A stretch of DNA of 64,000 bases, from contig NZ_CP193934.1 in the NCBI RefSeq assembly GCF_050859505.1, positions 3,100,001 to 3,164,000 of the forward strand, in the 5' to 3' direction. Position 1 is the stretch's first letter, and each line of letters starts with the position of its first letter. This DNA comes from Marinirhabdus sp050859505 (GTDB lineage Bacteria > Bacteroidota > Bacteroidia > Flavobacteriales > Flavobacteriaceae). The position numbers were made by a program, and so were the translations under genes. The notes beneath the pieces were generated by a model. The model did not search any database and was not told the origin of the DNA. It saw only the letters and a program-made list of their open reading frames with translations. Shown piece by piece: positions 8,380 to 17,781 of the stretch.

Positions 8380-9765
8380 TTATCCAGCAATCTCCTTTAG
8401 TTCCCCAATAAACCTATCTGCAAGCGCATCTGCCTCGTCTTGACTCTTGGCTTCCGTATATATTCTAATAATGGGCTCTGTGTTGGATTTACGCAGGTGC
8501 ACCCAGTTTTCCGCAAAATCAATTTTTACGCCATCTAAGGTGTTTATTTCTTCGGTACTGTAGCGGTTTTCTATTTCTTTTAGGATGGTATCTACGTCTA
8601 ATTGCGGTGTTAATTCAATTTTCTTTTTACTCATAAAGTAGCTGGTATATCTACTTCTTAGTTCACTCACCGCTATTTTTTCTTCGGCTAGATGACTTAA
8701 AAATAAAGCAATTCCTACCAGGCTATCCCTTCCGTAGTGTAATTCCGGGTAAATAATTCCGCCATTTCCTTCACCACCAATTACAGCCTTGGTGTCTTTC
8801 ATTTGCTGCACCACGTTTACTTCTCCTACGGCACTTGCGGTATAGGTGCCCCCATGTTTTTCAGTAATATCCCGCAAAGCACGGGAAGAAGACATATTGC
8901 TCACCGTGGTTCCTGGATTATTTTTTAATATGTAATCTGCAACAGCAACTAGCGTATATTCTTCGCCAAACATTTCGCCCTTTTCATCTACAAAAGCCAA
9001 ACGATCTACGTCCGGATCTACCACCAAACCAAAGTCTGCGTGTTCTTTTTTCACCAATTCCATTAAATCTCCCAAGTGTTCCTTTAAGGGTTCCGGGTTA
9101 TGTGGAAAATGACCTGTGGGATCACAATACAACTTTACGGGATGTACACCCAACGCCTGTAGCAAAAGGGGCACAGCAATTCCTCCTGTACTGTTCACAG
9201 CATCTACCACCACTTTGAAGCCAGCTTTTTTAATGGCTGAAACATTCACCAAAGGCAGTTCTAAAATTTCGTCAATATGCAAATCTATGTAGGCATCATG
9301 GATCGTTATTTTTCCTAAATCATCTACTTCAGCAAAGGTAATGGCGCCACTTTCAGCTATGTCAAGGATTTCTTGCCCAGCCGCAGCATTTAAAAATTCT
9401 CCTTTGTTGTTTAATAACTTTAAAGCATTCCATTGCTTTGGATTGTGACTAGCCGTAAGAATAATCCCGCCATCTGCATGTTCCATAGTCACAGCCATTT
9501 CTACGGTTGGGGTGGTAGAAAGTCCAAGATCTATAACGTGAATTCCCATCCCAACAAGCGTATTCATTACCAATTGTTGCACCATTTCGCCACTTATACG
9601 TGCGTCACGTCCTACAACTACCCGATAGTCCTCCTTATTTCGCTGCTGTTTCACCCACGTACCATAGGAAGCTGCATACATTACAGCGTCTATAGGGGTT
9701 AAATTATCACCTTGTATACCGCCAATGGTACCACGAATTCCAGAAATAGATTTTATTAAAGTCAT
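8380..9765 (-). CDS. glmM: Phosphoglucosamine mutase
   Basis: The product has 461 residues, normal for GlmM. It interconverts glucosamine-6-phosphate and glucosamine-1-phosphate in the cytosol, the step before UDP-GlcNAc for peptidoglycan and lipopolysaccharide. The phosphoserine loop is TASHNP with Ser106, the Mg-binding loop is DPDVDR (D250, D252, D254), the sugar-binding loop is GGEGNGG, and the phosphate-binding loop near the C-terminus is RKSNTEP. Phosphomannomutase relatives share these motifs, but the SHNP-loop context and start (LIKSISGIRGTIGG) fit the Bacteroidota GlmM type. A promoter box lies about 95 bases upstream. It is divergent from the ACP phosphodiesterase gene. Confidence 0.9.
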   Translation of the reverse strand: MTLIKSISGIRGTIGGIQGDNLTPIDAVMYAASYGTWVKQQRNKEDYRVVVGRDARISGEMVQQLVMNTLVGMGIHVIDLGLSTTPTVEMAVTMEHADGGIILTASHNPKQWNALKLLNNKGEFLNAAAGQEILDIAESGAITFAEVDDLGKITIHDAYIDLHIDEILELPLVNVSAIKKAGFKVVVDAVNSTGGIAVPLLLQALGVHPVKLYCDPTGHFPHNPEPLKEHLGDLMELVKKEHADFGLVVDPDVDRLAFVDEKGEMFGEEYTLVAVADYILKNNPGTTVSNMSSSRALRDITEKHGGTYTASAVGEVNVVQQMKDTKAVIGGEGNGGIIYPELHYGRDSLVGIALFLSHLAEEKIAVSELRSRYTSYFMSKKKIELTPQLDVDTILKEIENRYSTEEINTLDGVKIDFAENWVHLRKSNTEPIIRIYTEAKSQDEADALADRFIGELKEIAG

Positions 9766-9860
9766 AAACTGTTGTTTCTATTGTTATTATTGTTCGTCTA
9801 AAAACAATACTATTCAGCTCATAATTCACCACTCAAAGCTCACCACTCACCTCTTTCCCG

Positions 9861-9868
9861 CAAAGATA
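9861..9868 (-). promoter_or_regulatory. -7 promoter box (TATCTTTG) for glmM
   Basis: Read on the minus strand this is a full TAnnTTTG match, with a TTG 24 bp upstream (9893-9895 on the plus strand). It gives glmM a leader of about 90 bases that contains short imperfect CACCACTCA repeats (9827-9850). Confidence 0.5.
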
Positions 9869-9912
9869 CTTTATATCACTAAAAATGTGATGCAATTTCG
9901 TAAATTGTCCGA

Positions 9913-10497
9913 ATGAATTTTCTAGCACACATCTACCTTTCTGGCGAAGACGAAGGCATCACTATTGGTAACTTTATAGCCGATGGAATTAAAGGAAAGC
10001 GATACCAAAAGTTTCCTCCAAAAATTATAAAAGGGATTTTATTACATCGTTTTATCGATAGTTACACAGACAGCCATCCAACGGTGAGACAAAGTACAGC
10101 AAGACTTCATAAAAACTACAGCCATTATAGCGGTGTGATTGTAGATATTTTATACGATCATTTTTTAGCTAAAAACTGGAATAAGTATCATCCACAACCC
10201 CTGGCCACCTATGTAGACAATTTTTACGAAATGCTCCGTGCCAATTTTGAAATTTTACCCACAAGAATCCAACGTATGTTGCCGCATATGATGTCGGACA
10301 ACTGGTTGCTTAGCTATGCGAGCATTGATGGAATTAGCAACATTCTAACACAAATGAACCACCGTACAAAAAATCAATCGAAAATGAATTTTGCCGTACG
10401 CGAACTAGAAGAATTTTATACCGAATTTGAAACTGAATTCACCTCCTTTTTTGCTGAACTTATTACCGCCTCAAAACAAAAACTTATAGAATTATGA
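9913..10497 (+). CDS. acpH: Acyl carrier protein phosphodiesterase (DUF479)
   Basis: The product has 194 residues, the usual length for AcpH. By family it removes the 4'-phosphopantetheine group from acyl carrier protein. The N-terminus MNFLAHIYLSG and the next blocks (GNFIADGIKG, then HRFIDSYTDSHP and DILYDHFLAKNW) are the conserved family segments; the repeated His and Asp residues are those expected of its HD-like metal site. The last four bases (ATGA) overlap the start of the gamma-glutamyltranspeptidase gene, so the two are translationally coupled although no shared pathway is obvious. Confidence 0.85.
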   Translation: MNFLAHIYLSGEDEGITIGNFIADGIKGKRYQKFPPKIIKGILLHRFIDSYTDSHPTVRQSTARLHKNYSHYSGVIVDILYDHFLAKNWNKYHPQPLATYVDNFYEMLRANFEILPTRIQRMLPHMMSDNWLLSYASIDGISNILTQMNHRTKNQSKMNFAVRELEEFYTEFETEFTSFFAELITASKQKLIEL

Positions 10498-12212
10498 AAC
10501 TGAACTTCCTCCCCATCGCATTGTCTTGTTTTCTATTTGTTCAATGCCAGGAAACCACAAAAACTACCCAAGTTTCAGGTACTGAAACGCAACCAAAAAT
10601 GGGATTGATTACCGAAAAAGCGATGGTGGTTTCGGCACGGGAAGAAGCTTCAAAAATTGGTGTAGAAATTTTACAAAAAGGAGGAAATGCGTTTGATGCG
10701 ATGATTGCTACCGAAATGGCACTCGCCGTGGTATATCCCTATGCAGGAAACCTTGGCGGTGGCGGATTTATGGTGTATAGAACTCAATACGGAGAGTTGG
10801 GTGGCTTCGATTATCGTGAGAAAGCACCCCTCAAGGCCACTCGAAATATGTATTTGGATGCTCAAGGCGTGTACCAAGCTGAAAAGAGCCAGCAAGGAAG
10901 CTTGGCCGTAGGGGTTCCGGGAACGATTGCAGGAATGTTTGCTGTACACGAAAAATTGGGTTCACTTCCTATGGAAATAATCCTTGCTCCCGTGATCGAA
11001 CTGGCAAAAAAAGGCTTTACAATGACGTCATCGCAAGCCGAACGTTTTAACCACTACGCGCCCATTTTTGAAAAAGTAAGCGGAGAAACTTCTATCGTGA
11101 CACAACACTATAACGAAGGCGACATCTTTATAAACGAAGCCCTGGCAACTACCCTCCAAGCCATTTCCGATGAAGGAATAACAGCGTTTTATGGAGAAAC
11201 CTTGGGTAAAAAATTAGTTACTTTTATCCAGCGGCGGGGCGGGATTATTACCCTGGAAGATTTAAAAGCTTACGAAGCCGAATTTAGAGATCCTATTGTT
11301 TTTGATTATAAGGATTTAAAAGTGATTTCTATGGCGCCTCCTTCTAGTGGCGGTGTAGCACTTGGTCAAATATTGAAAATGGTGGAACCCTTTTCCCTTT
11401 CGGAATACGGCCATAATTCGGTGGAATATATTCAGGTTATCACCGAAGCGGAACGCCGTGCCTATGCAGACCGAAGCTACTATTTGGGCGATCCGGATTT
11501 TGTGGATATTCCTGTAGATTCATTGCTGTCCCATGTATACCTGAAAAAGAGAATGCGTAATTTCAGTTTTGAAAAAGCAACCGATTCAAAAACGATAGGG
11601 TACGGAATTATCCCAGGGTATGAAAGTGAAGAAACCACACACTACTCTATTGTAGATGCTTTTGGAAATGCAGTTTCGGCAACCACAACGCTTAATTCTG
11701 GGTATGGATCGAAGTTATTTGTAAAAGAATTAGGCTTCTTTTTGAATAATGAAATGGACGACTTTAGCGCCAAACCAGGAGAACCAAACATTTACGGTTT
11801 GGTGGGTGGCGAAGCAAATGCTATTGCCCCTCAAAAAAGAATGCTAAGTTCTATGACGCCAACCATTGTGGAGCGTGACGGAAAACTTTGGATGGTTGTG
11901 GGAACCCCTGGAGGAGCCACTATAATTACTTCGGTTTTACAGACTATTTTGAATGTTCGTGAGTTTGATATGAATATGCAAGAAGCCGTAAATGTGGCTA
12001 GGTTTCATCACCAATGGTTGCCAGATGCTATTAGGTTCGAAAAAGATCGATTTTCTTCAGAAGTAAAAGAAAAACTCGCTCAAAAAGGCTATCCAGAGAA
12101 TACCGAAGTAGATCCAATTATTGGTAAAGTGGATGCCATCTTAATACGCTCCAATGGCAAATTGGAAGGCGGTGCAGATCCCCGTGGAAATGATACGGCA
12201 AAGGGATATTAA
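10494..12212 (+). CDS. ggt: Gamma-glutamyltranspeptidase lipoprotein
   Basis: The product has 572 residues, the full length of an unprocessed GGT. A signal with lipobox (FVQC, Cys18) places it in the periplasm. The precursor cleaves itself before the nucleophile Thr381 in the motif ETTHYSIVDAFGNAVS; the large subunit precedes and the small subunit follows this point. Other conserved parts are NLGGGGF near residue 86 and SSMTPTI plus GTPGGATI in the small subunit. The enzyme transfers or hydrolyses the gamma-glutamyl group of glutathione and related peptides. The start overlaps the acpH stop by four bases. A 5-oxoprolinase operon lies about 35 kb away, which may connect in glutathione breakdown, but that is inference. 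Confidence 0.92.
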   Translation: MKLNFLPIALSCFLFVQCQETTKTTQVSGTETQPKMGLITEKAMVVSAREEASKIGVEILQKGGNAFDAMIATEMALAVVYPYAGNLGGGGFMVYRTQYGELGGFDYREKAPLKATRNMYLDAQGVYQAEKSQQGSLAVGVPGTIAGMFAVHEKLGSLPMEIILAPVIELAKKGFTMTSSQAERFNHYAPIFEKVSGETSIVTQHYNEGDIFINEALATTLQAISDEGITAFYGETLGKKLVTFIQRRGGIITLEDLKAYEAEFRDPIVFDYKDLKVISMAPPSSGGVALGQILKMVEPFSLSEYGHNSVEYIQVITEAERRAYADRSYYLGDPDFVDIPVDSLLSHVYLKKRMRNFSFEKATDSKTIGYGIIPGYESEETTHYSIVDAFGNAVSATTTLNSGYGSKLFVKELGFFLNNEMDDFSAKPGEPNIYGLVGGEANAIAPQKRMLSSMTPTIVERDGKLWMVVGTPGGATIITSVLQTILNVREFDMNMQEAVNVARFHHQWLPDAIRFEKDRFSSEVKEKLAQKGYPENTEVDPIIGKVDAILIRSNGKLEGGADPRGNDTAKGY

Positions 12213-12473
12213 ATTCTAATATGTGCCACATGGTGTGCTGTTTACCGAATATAGTTCACCACATATCGAATTGTAAGTAATTTACTACAAACCTGTCTCA
12301 AAAATACTATTTTTGATATACTTACAGTTAATAGTTAAATGAAAAACGTTTACACTTTACTATCATTTTCCTCAAATTTGAATCTAATTTGCTAAAGGGA
12401 TTAAGTGTTTAACCAGCAACCTATTTATTAATTGTAGGAAGGCAGTTCCCCCAAACTGCGTAGCTTATGTTCC

Positions 12474-13487
12474 ATGAAGAAAAAGTCGCTTGTACAAGAT
12501 GTATATGCCGTGATACCTTTGGTATTTAGCGGTGTTTTGTGCATTGCTTTAATTTTTTTACTAAAGCAAAAAGAGACTGCCGCTCCAGGATTTGCAGCGC
12601 AACTTTCAGACCTAGCAACGCTATTTATTGGTATAAGTGGTTTTACTGCAGCGCTTATTATGGTGTATTTGGCCAACGCTACCATGAGGCTTAAGTCTGT
12701 TAAAGATGCTGCTATAGATAATTTAACTGGTATCACTCAAAAGATGCATCATTTTAGAAATATAATTGACATACTGTATCGTTCTAAAATGTGGCTGCCG
12801 GAACTTAAAGACTATATAGACGAAGAGTTTGAAGGCCTTACTTTCTTTGAGGTTAAAGAATTTTATAAGGGTAAATCAAAACTCGCCATAGAGTTTCTTC
12901 AGGAAAGCAACAGTTTTGAAGATACTGAAAATCTCTATCTAGAGATGAAATCTTTATTAATGACAAGCCCCAGAGACAAAAGGATTCCTGAAAGCATTAC
13001 CTACCCTACTTCCTATTCTAAGGACATTGTGTCCAAATGGTTAGAACACAAATGTGGGTCTGGACTTTGGTATTATTTTGGGTATAAATTTGGTATTTTT
13101 AAAGAAGCACTAGACCTGGAAGCCGTTTTTGAAAGACACCAGGAAAAAATTATGCTGTTAGCCAACTCTATAGACAGCGAACATTTTGAAGACTCTTCAT
13201 TTAACGAAGTATTTCTCTCTCGCCTGGGAGAATATATGAATAAAGAAGTGGTGCCTAAACTATTTCAATTTCAAGATAATGTGGGTAAAGGGTTACCTCC
13301 TATGATGCGTTATCTGTATGCTATTTTCGTTTCCATGGCTTTCTTTGGCGTCCTGTTGCCTCTGTTTTTTTTATTATTCAGCCTTCCGGCTATTATATTA
13401 ATTATTAGCTTTTCATTTGTAGTAAGTACTATTTTCTTTATTTCCACTACATTTTATCAATTTTTACACCGGGAAGTTTCGAGCTAA
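12474..13487 (+). CDS. Unknown membrane protein with paired N- and C-terminal membrane segments
   Basis: I do not recognise the family. The product has 337 residues. There are two hydrophobic segments at the N-terminus (about 10-30 and 42-68), a charged, helix-rich soluble region of some 200 residues, and two strongly hydrophobic segments near the C-terminus (about 278-300 and 302-327). The arrangement, two membrane hairpins bracketing a cytosolic domain, recalls small membrane sensors, but no catalytic motif is visible. It stands alone between ggt and a short unknown gene, with more than 200 bases on each side. Confidence 0.65.
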   Translation: MKKKSLVQDVYAVIPLVFSGVLCIALIFLLKQKETAAPGFAAQLSDLATLFIGISGFTAALIMVYLANATMRLKSVKDAAIDNLTGITQKMHHFRNIIDILYRSKMWLPELKDYIDEEFEGLTFFEVKEFYKGKSKLAIEFLQESNSFEDTENLYLEMKSLLMTSPRDKRIPESITYPTSYSKDIVSKWLEHKCGSGLWYYFGYKFGIFKEALDLEAVFERHQEKIMLLANSIDSEHFEDSSFNEVFLSRLGEYMNKEVVPKLFQFQDNVGKGLPPMMRYLYAIFVSMAFFGVLLPLFFLLFSLPAIILIISFSFVVSTIFFISTTFYQFLHREVSS

Positions 13488-13706
13488 TAAATTAGTAATA
13501 GTATCGAAACATACCCATTAGGCAGGTAGTATAAACTCTTTTACAAACTCACCCAAGAAAATAGTAAAGTGAGTGTGCGCAATAACCAAAGAGATGTTTC
13601 ACACGGGACATACGTTAAAATTAACTTAAGCAGTCCCTTCTAGTCTTCCTTTTAAGTTTTGTTGAATAACTTTACATAGACTTCATTTTTAAATTCTGAA
13701 AAATCA

Positions 13707-14057
13707 ATGATCTATTATTTACAAAGCAAAAGACCCGAAATAAAACTTTCTGAAGTAACCCTCAAAAAAATCTTAACCGATGCCGATATTAATTTTAAGT
13801 TTTTGGTGCTGAAAGATCCAAAAGTAGCCCATACTTCAGAAATAGCGTGTGTTAATCTTCAACTTAACGTGTGTATGTATACCAATGAAGAAAAGCTCAC
13901 TTTTAAAGGTGAAAAATCTGCCATGGTGAAAATTGTTTCGCTGGTAAGAGACTATTACGGAAGCCTGAGCGATTTTACATTAAGCACTGAAAATGATGAA
14001 AAAAGTTTAAAAATAGCAGGAAATACTTCGGATGAAAAAATAGATACAACTTTTTGA
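13707..14057 (+). CDS. Short hypothetical protein
   Basis: The product has 116 residues, no signal peptide and no membrane segment. It is rich in Lys and Asp/Glu with alternating strand-like stretches, and may be a small cytosolic alpha/beta protein. It matches no family I can name. It sits 89 bases before uvrA in the same direction, but uvrA has its own promoter box. Codon use looks like the neighbours, which supports a real gene. Confidence 0.55.
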   Translation: MIYYLQSKRPEIKLSEVTLKKILTDADINFKFLVLKDPKVAHTSEIACVNLQLNVCMYTNEEKLTFKGEKSAMVKIVSLVRDYYGSLSDFTLSTENDEKSLKIAGNTSDEKIDTTF

Positions 14058-14132
14058 GAATTAAACGAAGTTAAAACGTTAAATTTAAAATAACCCCTCA
14101 AACGCATGCTACCTATTTTCAATTCAATTAGG

Positions 14133-14140
14133 TACCTTTG
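14133..14140 (+). promoter_or_regulatory. -7 promoter box (TACCTTTG) for uvrA
   Basis: This full TAnnTTTG match ends 6 bases before the ATG at 14147. Transcription would start at or within a few bases of that ATG, giving a leaderless or nearly leaderless mRNA. An in-frame TTG at 14138 is the end of the box itself and is rejected as a start. Confidence 0.65.
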
Positions 14141-14146
14141 CAAACT

Positions 14147-16978
14147 ATGGCAAAAAATGATAATTGTATTGAGGTTTATGGGGCTCGTGTCCACAATTTA
14201 AAAGACATAGACGTAACCATACCCAGAGAAAAACTGGTTGTAATTACGGGTCTTTCGGGAAGTGGAAAGTCTTCTCTTGCCTTCGACACCATCTATGCCG
14301 AAGGACAACGCCGCTATATTGAAACATTTTCAGCCTACGCGCGTCAGTTTTTAGGAAGTCTGGAACGTCCCGATGTAGATAAAATTGAAGGCCTTTCTCC
14401 AGTAATTGCCATTGAACAAAAAACCACGAGTAAAAGTCCGCGTTCCACCGTGGGTACCATCACCGAAATTTACGATTTTCTTCGCCTCCTGTACGCCCGT
14501 GCCAGTGATGCGTATAGCTACAACACAGGCCAGAAGATGGTTAGCTATAGCGACGAGCAGATTAAAAACCTTATTATTGAAGAATTTAAAGGCAAAAAAG
14601 TTAGCATTCTGGCACCTGTGGTACGTTCCAGAAAAGGACATTATCGCGAGCTGTTCGAAAATATAGCCAAACAAGGATTTTTAAAAGTTCGGGTAGATGG
14701 TGAGGTAGTAAATATAATTAAAGGGATGCGTATAGACCGCTACAAAAACCACGATATTGAGATTGTGGTGGACAGACTGGCTATTAGCGAAGAAATTGAT
14801 AACGACAAACGCCTTTCAGAAACCATCATCACTGCCATGTATCACGGGGACGATGTGCTTATGGTGTTGGATAACGACACCAACGAAGTCCGCTTTTTTA
14901 GTCGTTCCTTAATGTGTCCTACTTCCGGGATCTCCTATCCAAATCCAGAACCTAATAATTTCTCCTTTAACTCTCCCAAGGGAATGTGCCCGCATTGTAG
15001 AGGACTTGGAAAGTTGTACGAAGTGAACCTGAAAAAAGTAGTTCCGGATGGTACGCTTTCTATAAAACAAGGTGCTTTGGCTCCACACGGACCTCAAAAA
15101 AGCAATTGGGTTTTTAAGCAGTTAGAATTGATTGCACACCGGTATAATTTTAAATTGACCGATGCCTTTGAAGGCATTCCAGCCGCTGCAAAAGACATGA
15201 TTTTTCACGGAGGTCAGGAAAAATTTGATATAGAATCTAAAACCCTTGGAATTACAAGAAATTACAAAATTGAATTTGAAGGGGTAGCCACCTTCCTTCA
15301 GAATACTTTTGAAGCGGGCGAATCCAAATCGTTAGAGCGCTGGGCGAAAGAATATATGGATAAAGTTAATTGCCCAGAGTGTGATGGATCCAGGCTTAGA
15401 AAGGAATCGCTTTACTTTAAAGTAAACGATAAGAATATTGCCGAGCTTGCTCATATGGATATTATTGAGCTGGCAGAATGGTTTAAAAATATTGAAAAAG
15501 ATCTTGGTGAAACGCAATTAAAAATTGCTTCCGAAATACTGAAAGAAGTACGGGCAAGGTTGGACTTTTTAATAGATGTGGGATTAACATACCTCGCTCT
15601 GGACAGAAGTTCAAAGTCACTTTCGGGTGGGGAGGCGCAACGTATTCGCCTGGCAACTCAAATTGGTTCTCAATTGGTAGGGGTGCTGTATATTTTGGAT
15701 GAGCCCAGTATTGGTTTGCACCAGCGCGATAATGAAAAATTAATCCAGTCTTTAATTTCTTTACGTGATATTGGTAATTCAGTAATTGTAGTGGAGCACG
15801 ACAAGGATATGATCGAGCAAGCAGATCACGTTATTGATATTGGTCCAGGCGCAGGAAGACACGGGGGTGAAATAGTGAGTGAAGGCACGCCAGCTGAAAT
15901 TTTAAAACACCATACCCTTACCGCAGATTATCTAAACGGAACCAGGGAAATTGCCATCCCAAAAAAACGAAGAGAAGGCAATGGAGAATTCTTAACACTC
16001 ACAGGAGCCACTGGAAATAATTTAAAAAATGTAAGTATCACTATCCCATTGGGAACCATGGTGGGTATTACGGGCGTTTCAGGGAGTGGAAAATCTACTT
16101 TAATTAACGAAACCCTCTACCCTATTTTAAATGCATTTTTCTTTAACGGGGTTAAAAAACCAATGCCTTATAAGAAAGTTATTGGCCTGAAACATATTGA
16201 TAAAGTGATTGAAATCAATCAGTCACCCATTGGAAGAACCCCGCGAAGTAATCCAGCGACCTATACGGGTGTTTTTTCTGAAATACGAAGCCTTTTTGCC
16301 AAGATTCCTGAAGCTATGATACGTGGCTATAAGCCGGGACGTTTCAGTTTTAATGTAAAAGGCGGACGCTGTGAAACCTGCAAAGGAGGTGGGTTACGCG
16401 TTATTGAAATGAATTTTCTCCCAGATGTATACGTAGAATGTGAAACCTGCCAGGGCAAACGTTTTAATCGTGAAACACTGGAAATAAGATACAAAGGACA
16501 GTCTATCTACGATGTGCTGGCTATGACCATTAACGAAGCGGTTCCCTACTTTGAGAATATTCCGAAGATCCATAGAAAACTGAAAACCATTCAGGATGTT
16601 GGGTTGGGGTATATTACCTTAGGGCAGCAATCTACAACCCTGTCTGGTGGAGAAGCACAACGAATTAAACTGGCTACAGAGCTCTCAAAAAGAGATACCG
16701 GAAATACTTTCTACATATTGGATGAACCTACAACAGGCCTTCATTTTGAAGATATCCGCGTGCTCCTAATCGTCCTAAACAAACTCGTTGCCAAAGGAAA
16801 TACCGTGGTGATTATTGAGCACAATCTAGATGTCATTAAAACCGTTGATTATATTATAGACATTGGCCCTGAGGGAGGAAAAAAAGGAGGGAAAGTTATG
16901 GCCATAGGAACTCCCGAAGAAATTGTAGCGAAGAATAAAGGTTTCACCGCTAAATTTCTCAAAAAAGAGTTACATTGA
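14147..16978 (+). CDS. uvrA: Excinuclease ABC subunit A
   Basis: The product has 943 residues, typical for UvrA. It is the damage-recognition ATPase of nucleotide excision repair and works with UvrB. Two ABC modules are visible: Walker A GLSGSGKSS near residue 31 and GVSGSGKST in the second half, ABC signatures SLSGGEAQRI and TLSGGEAQRI, and Walker B segments ILDEPSIGLH and ILDEPTTGLH. Two zinc-binding clusters are present (CPHC with CPEC in the first half, CETC with CETC in the second). The ATG at 14147 is chosen because the upstream TTG lies in the promoter box. No SOS-type operator was recognised. Confidence 0.97.
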   Translation: MAKNDNCIEVYGARVHNLKDIDVTIPREKLVVITGLSGSGKSSLAFDTIYAEGQRRYIETFSAYARQFLGSLERPDVDKIEGLSPVIAIEQKTTSKSPRSTVGTITEIYDFLRLLYARASDAYSYNTGQKMVSYSDEQIKNLIIEEFKGKKVSILAPVVRSRKGHYRELFENIAKQGFLKVRVDGEVVNIIKGMRIDRYKNHDIEIVVDRLAISEEIDNDKRLSETIITAMYHGDDVLMVLDNDTNEVRFFSRSLMCPTSGISYPNPEPNNFSFNSPKGMCPHCRGLGKLYEVNLKKVVPDGTLSIKQGALAPHGPQKSNWVFKQLELIAHRYNFKLTDAFEGIPAAAKDMIFHGGQEKFDIESKTLGITRNYKIEFEGVATFLQNTFEAGESKSLERWAKEYMDKVNCPECDGSRLRKESLYFKVNDKNIAELAHMDIIELAEWFKNIEKDLGETQLKIASEILKEVRARLDFLIDVGLTYLALDRSSKSLSGGEAQRIRLATQIGSQLVGVLYILDEPSIGLHQRDNEKLIQSLISLRDIGNSVIVVEHDKDMIEQADHVIDIGPGAGRHGGEIVSEGTPAEILKHHTLTADYLNGTREIAIPKKRREGNGEFLTLTGATGNNLKNVSITIPLGTMVGITGVSGSGKSTLINETLYPILNAFFFNGVKKPMPYKKVIGLKHIDKVIEINQSPIGRTPRSNPATYTGVFSEIRSLFAKIPEAMIRGYKPGRFSFNVKGGRCETCKGGGLRVIEMNFLPDVYVECETCQGKRFNRETLEIRYKGQSIYDVLAMTINEAVPYFENIPKIHRKLKTIQDVGLGYITLGQQSTTLSGGEAQRIKLATELSKRDTGNTFYILDEPTTGLHFEDIRVLLIVLNKLVAKGNTVVIIEHNLDVIKTVDYIIDIGPEGGKKGGKVMAIGTPEEIVAKNKGFTAKFLKKELH

Positions 16979-17039
16979 AAATAAAATAGAAAAACCATAC
17001 TAGAAAACAAAAATGACAAGTATACCAATGTACATATAC

Positions 17040-17069
17040 TTGCTATTTGCCACCAACTACCTACTTTTA
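17040..17069 (+). promoter_or_regulatory. Promoter (TTG-N19-TACTTTTA) for the LOG-family gene
   Basis: TTG at 17040-17042 and TACTTTTA at 17062-17069 (one mismatch to TAnnTTTG) are separated by 19 bases. The box ends only 4 bases before the ATG at 17074, again suggesting a leaderless transcript, and rules out the TTG at 17047 as the start. Confidence 0.5.
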
Positions 17070-17073
17070 TACT

Positions 17074-17763
17074 ATGAGAAACGATACACAAAGCAAAAAC
17101 TGGAATCAGGTAAAAACAAACGACTCTTGGGCTATTTTCAAGATCATGGGAGAGTTTGTGCACGGCTACGAAAAGATGAGCCGCATTGGACCTTGTGTTT
17201 CCATTTTTGGCTCGGCTCGTACAAAGCCAGACGATTCTAAATATATATTGGCAGAGAATATTGCTAAAAAAATTACCGAAAACGGATATGGTGTGATTAC
17301 CGGAGGTGGTCCTGGAATTATGGAAGCCGGAAATAAAGGAGCACACCTGGCTGGAGGTACATCGGTTGGGCTAAATATTACTTTACCGTTTGAACAGCAC
17401 GACAATCCCTATATAGACAGTGACAAAAGCATCGATTTTGATTACTTTTTTGTCCGTAAAGTAATGTTTGTAAAGTATTCCCAAGGATTTGTAGTTATGC
17501 CAGGAGGCTTTGGAACGCTGGATGAGTTTTTTGAAGCACTCACCCTTATCCAAACCCATAAAATAGATAAATTTCCTATTATTTTGGTGGATAAGGCTTT
17601 TTGGGGTGGTCTTTGGGAATGGGTAACTACTACCTTACTGACCGCAAATAACAATATAAGCAAAGATGATCTAGATTTAGTACACATTGTAGATACCGAG
17701 GATGAAGTATTACAGGTCCTTAACGATTTCTACGAAAAATCTAACCACAGTCCTAATTTTTAA
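17074..17763 (+). CDS. LOG-family protein (TIGR00730), putative nucleoside 5'-monophosphate phosphoribohydrolase
   Basis: The product has 229 residues from the ATG at 17074. It carries the two LOG hallmarks: a Rossmann loop GGGPGIMEAGNKGA and the motif PGGFGTLDE. Plant and bacterial relatives cleave ribose-5-phosphate from cytokinin or purine nucleotides; older databases called them lysine decarboxylases because of the PGGxGTxxE motif, which is misleading. The protein is cytosolic. The gene lies between uvrA and the secreted endonuclease gene and seems to have its own promoter. The family is clear, the physiological substrate is not. Confidence 0.88.
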   Translation: MRNDTQSKNWNQVKTNDSWAIFKIMGEFVHGYEKMSRIGPCVSIFGSARTKPDDSKYILAENIAKKITENGYGVITGGGPGIMEAGNKGAHLAGGTSVGLNITLPFEQHDNPYIDSDKSIDFDYFFVRKVMFVKYSQGFVVMPGGFGTLDEFFEALTLIQTHKIDKFPIILVDKAFWGGLWEWVTTTLLTANNNISKDDLDLVHIVDTEDEVLQVLNDFYEKSNHSPNF

Positions 17764-17781
17764 GCTACCATTGCACTCACT

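Noticed and set aside
17013..17240. Open frame overlapping the LOG gene start in another frame
   Set aside because: It runs through the conserved LOG coding region and has no family features; the LOG frame is clearly the real one.
17074..17763. Lysine decarboxylase
   Set aside because: This is the old misannotation of LOG proteins, based on the PGGxGTxxE motif.
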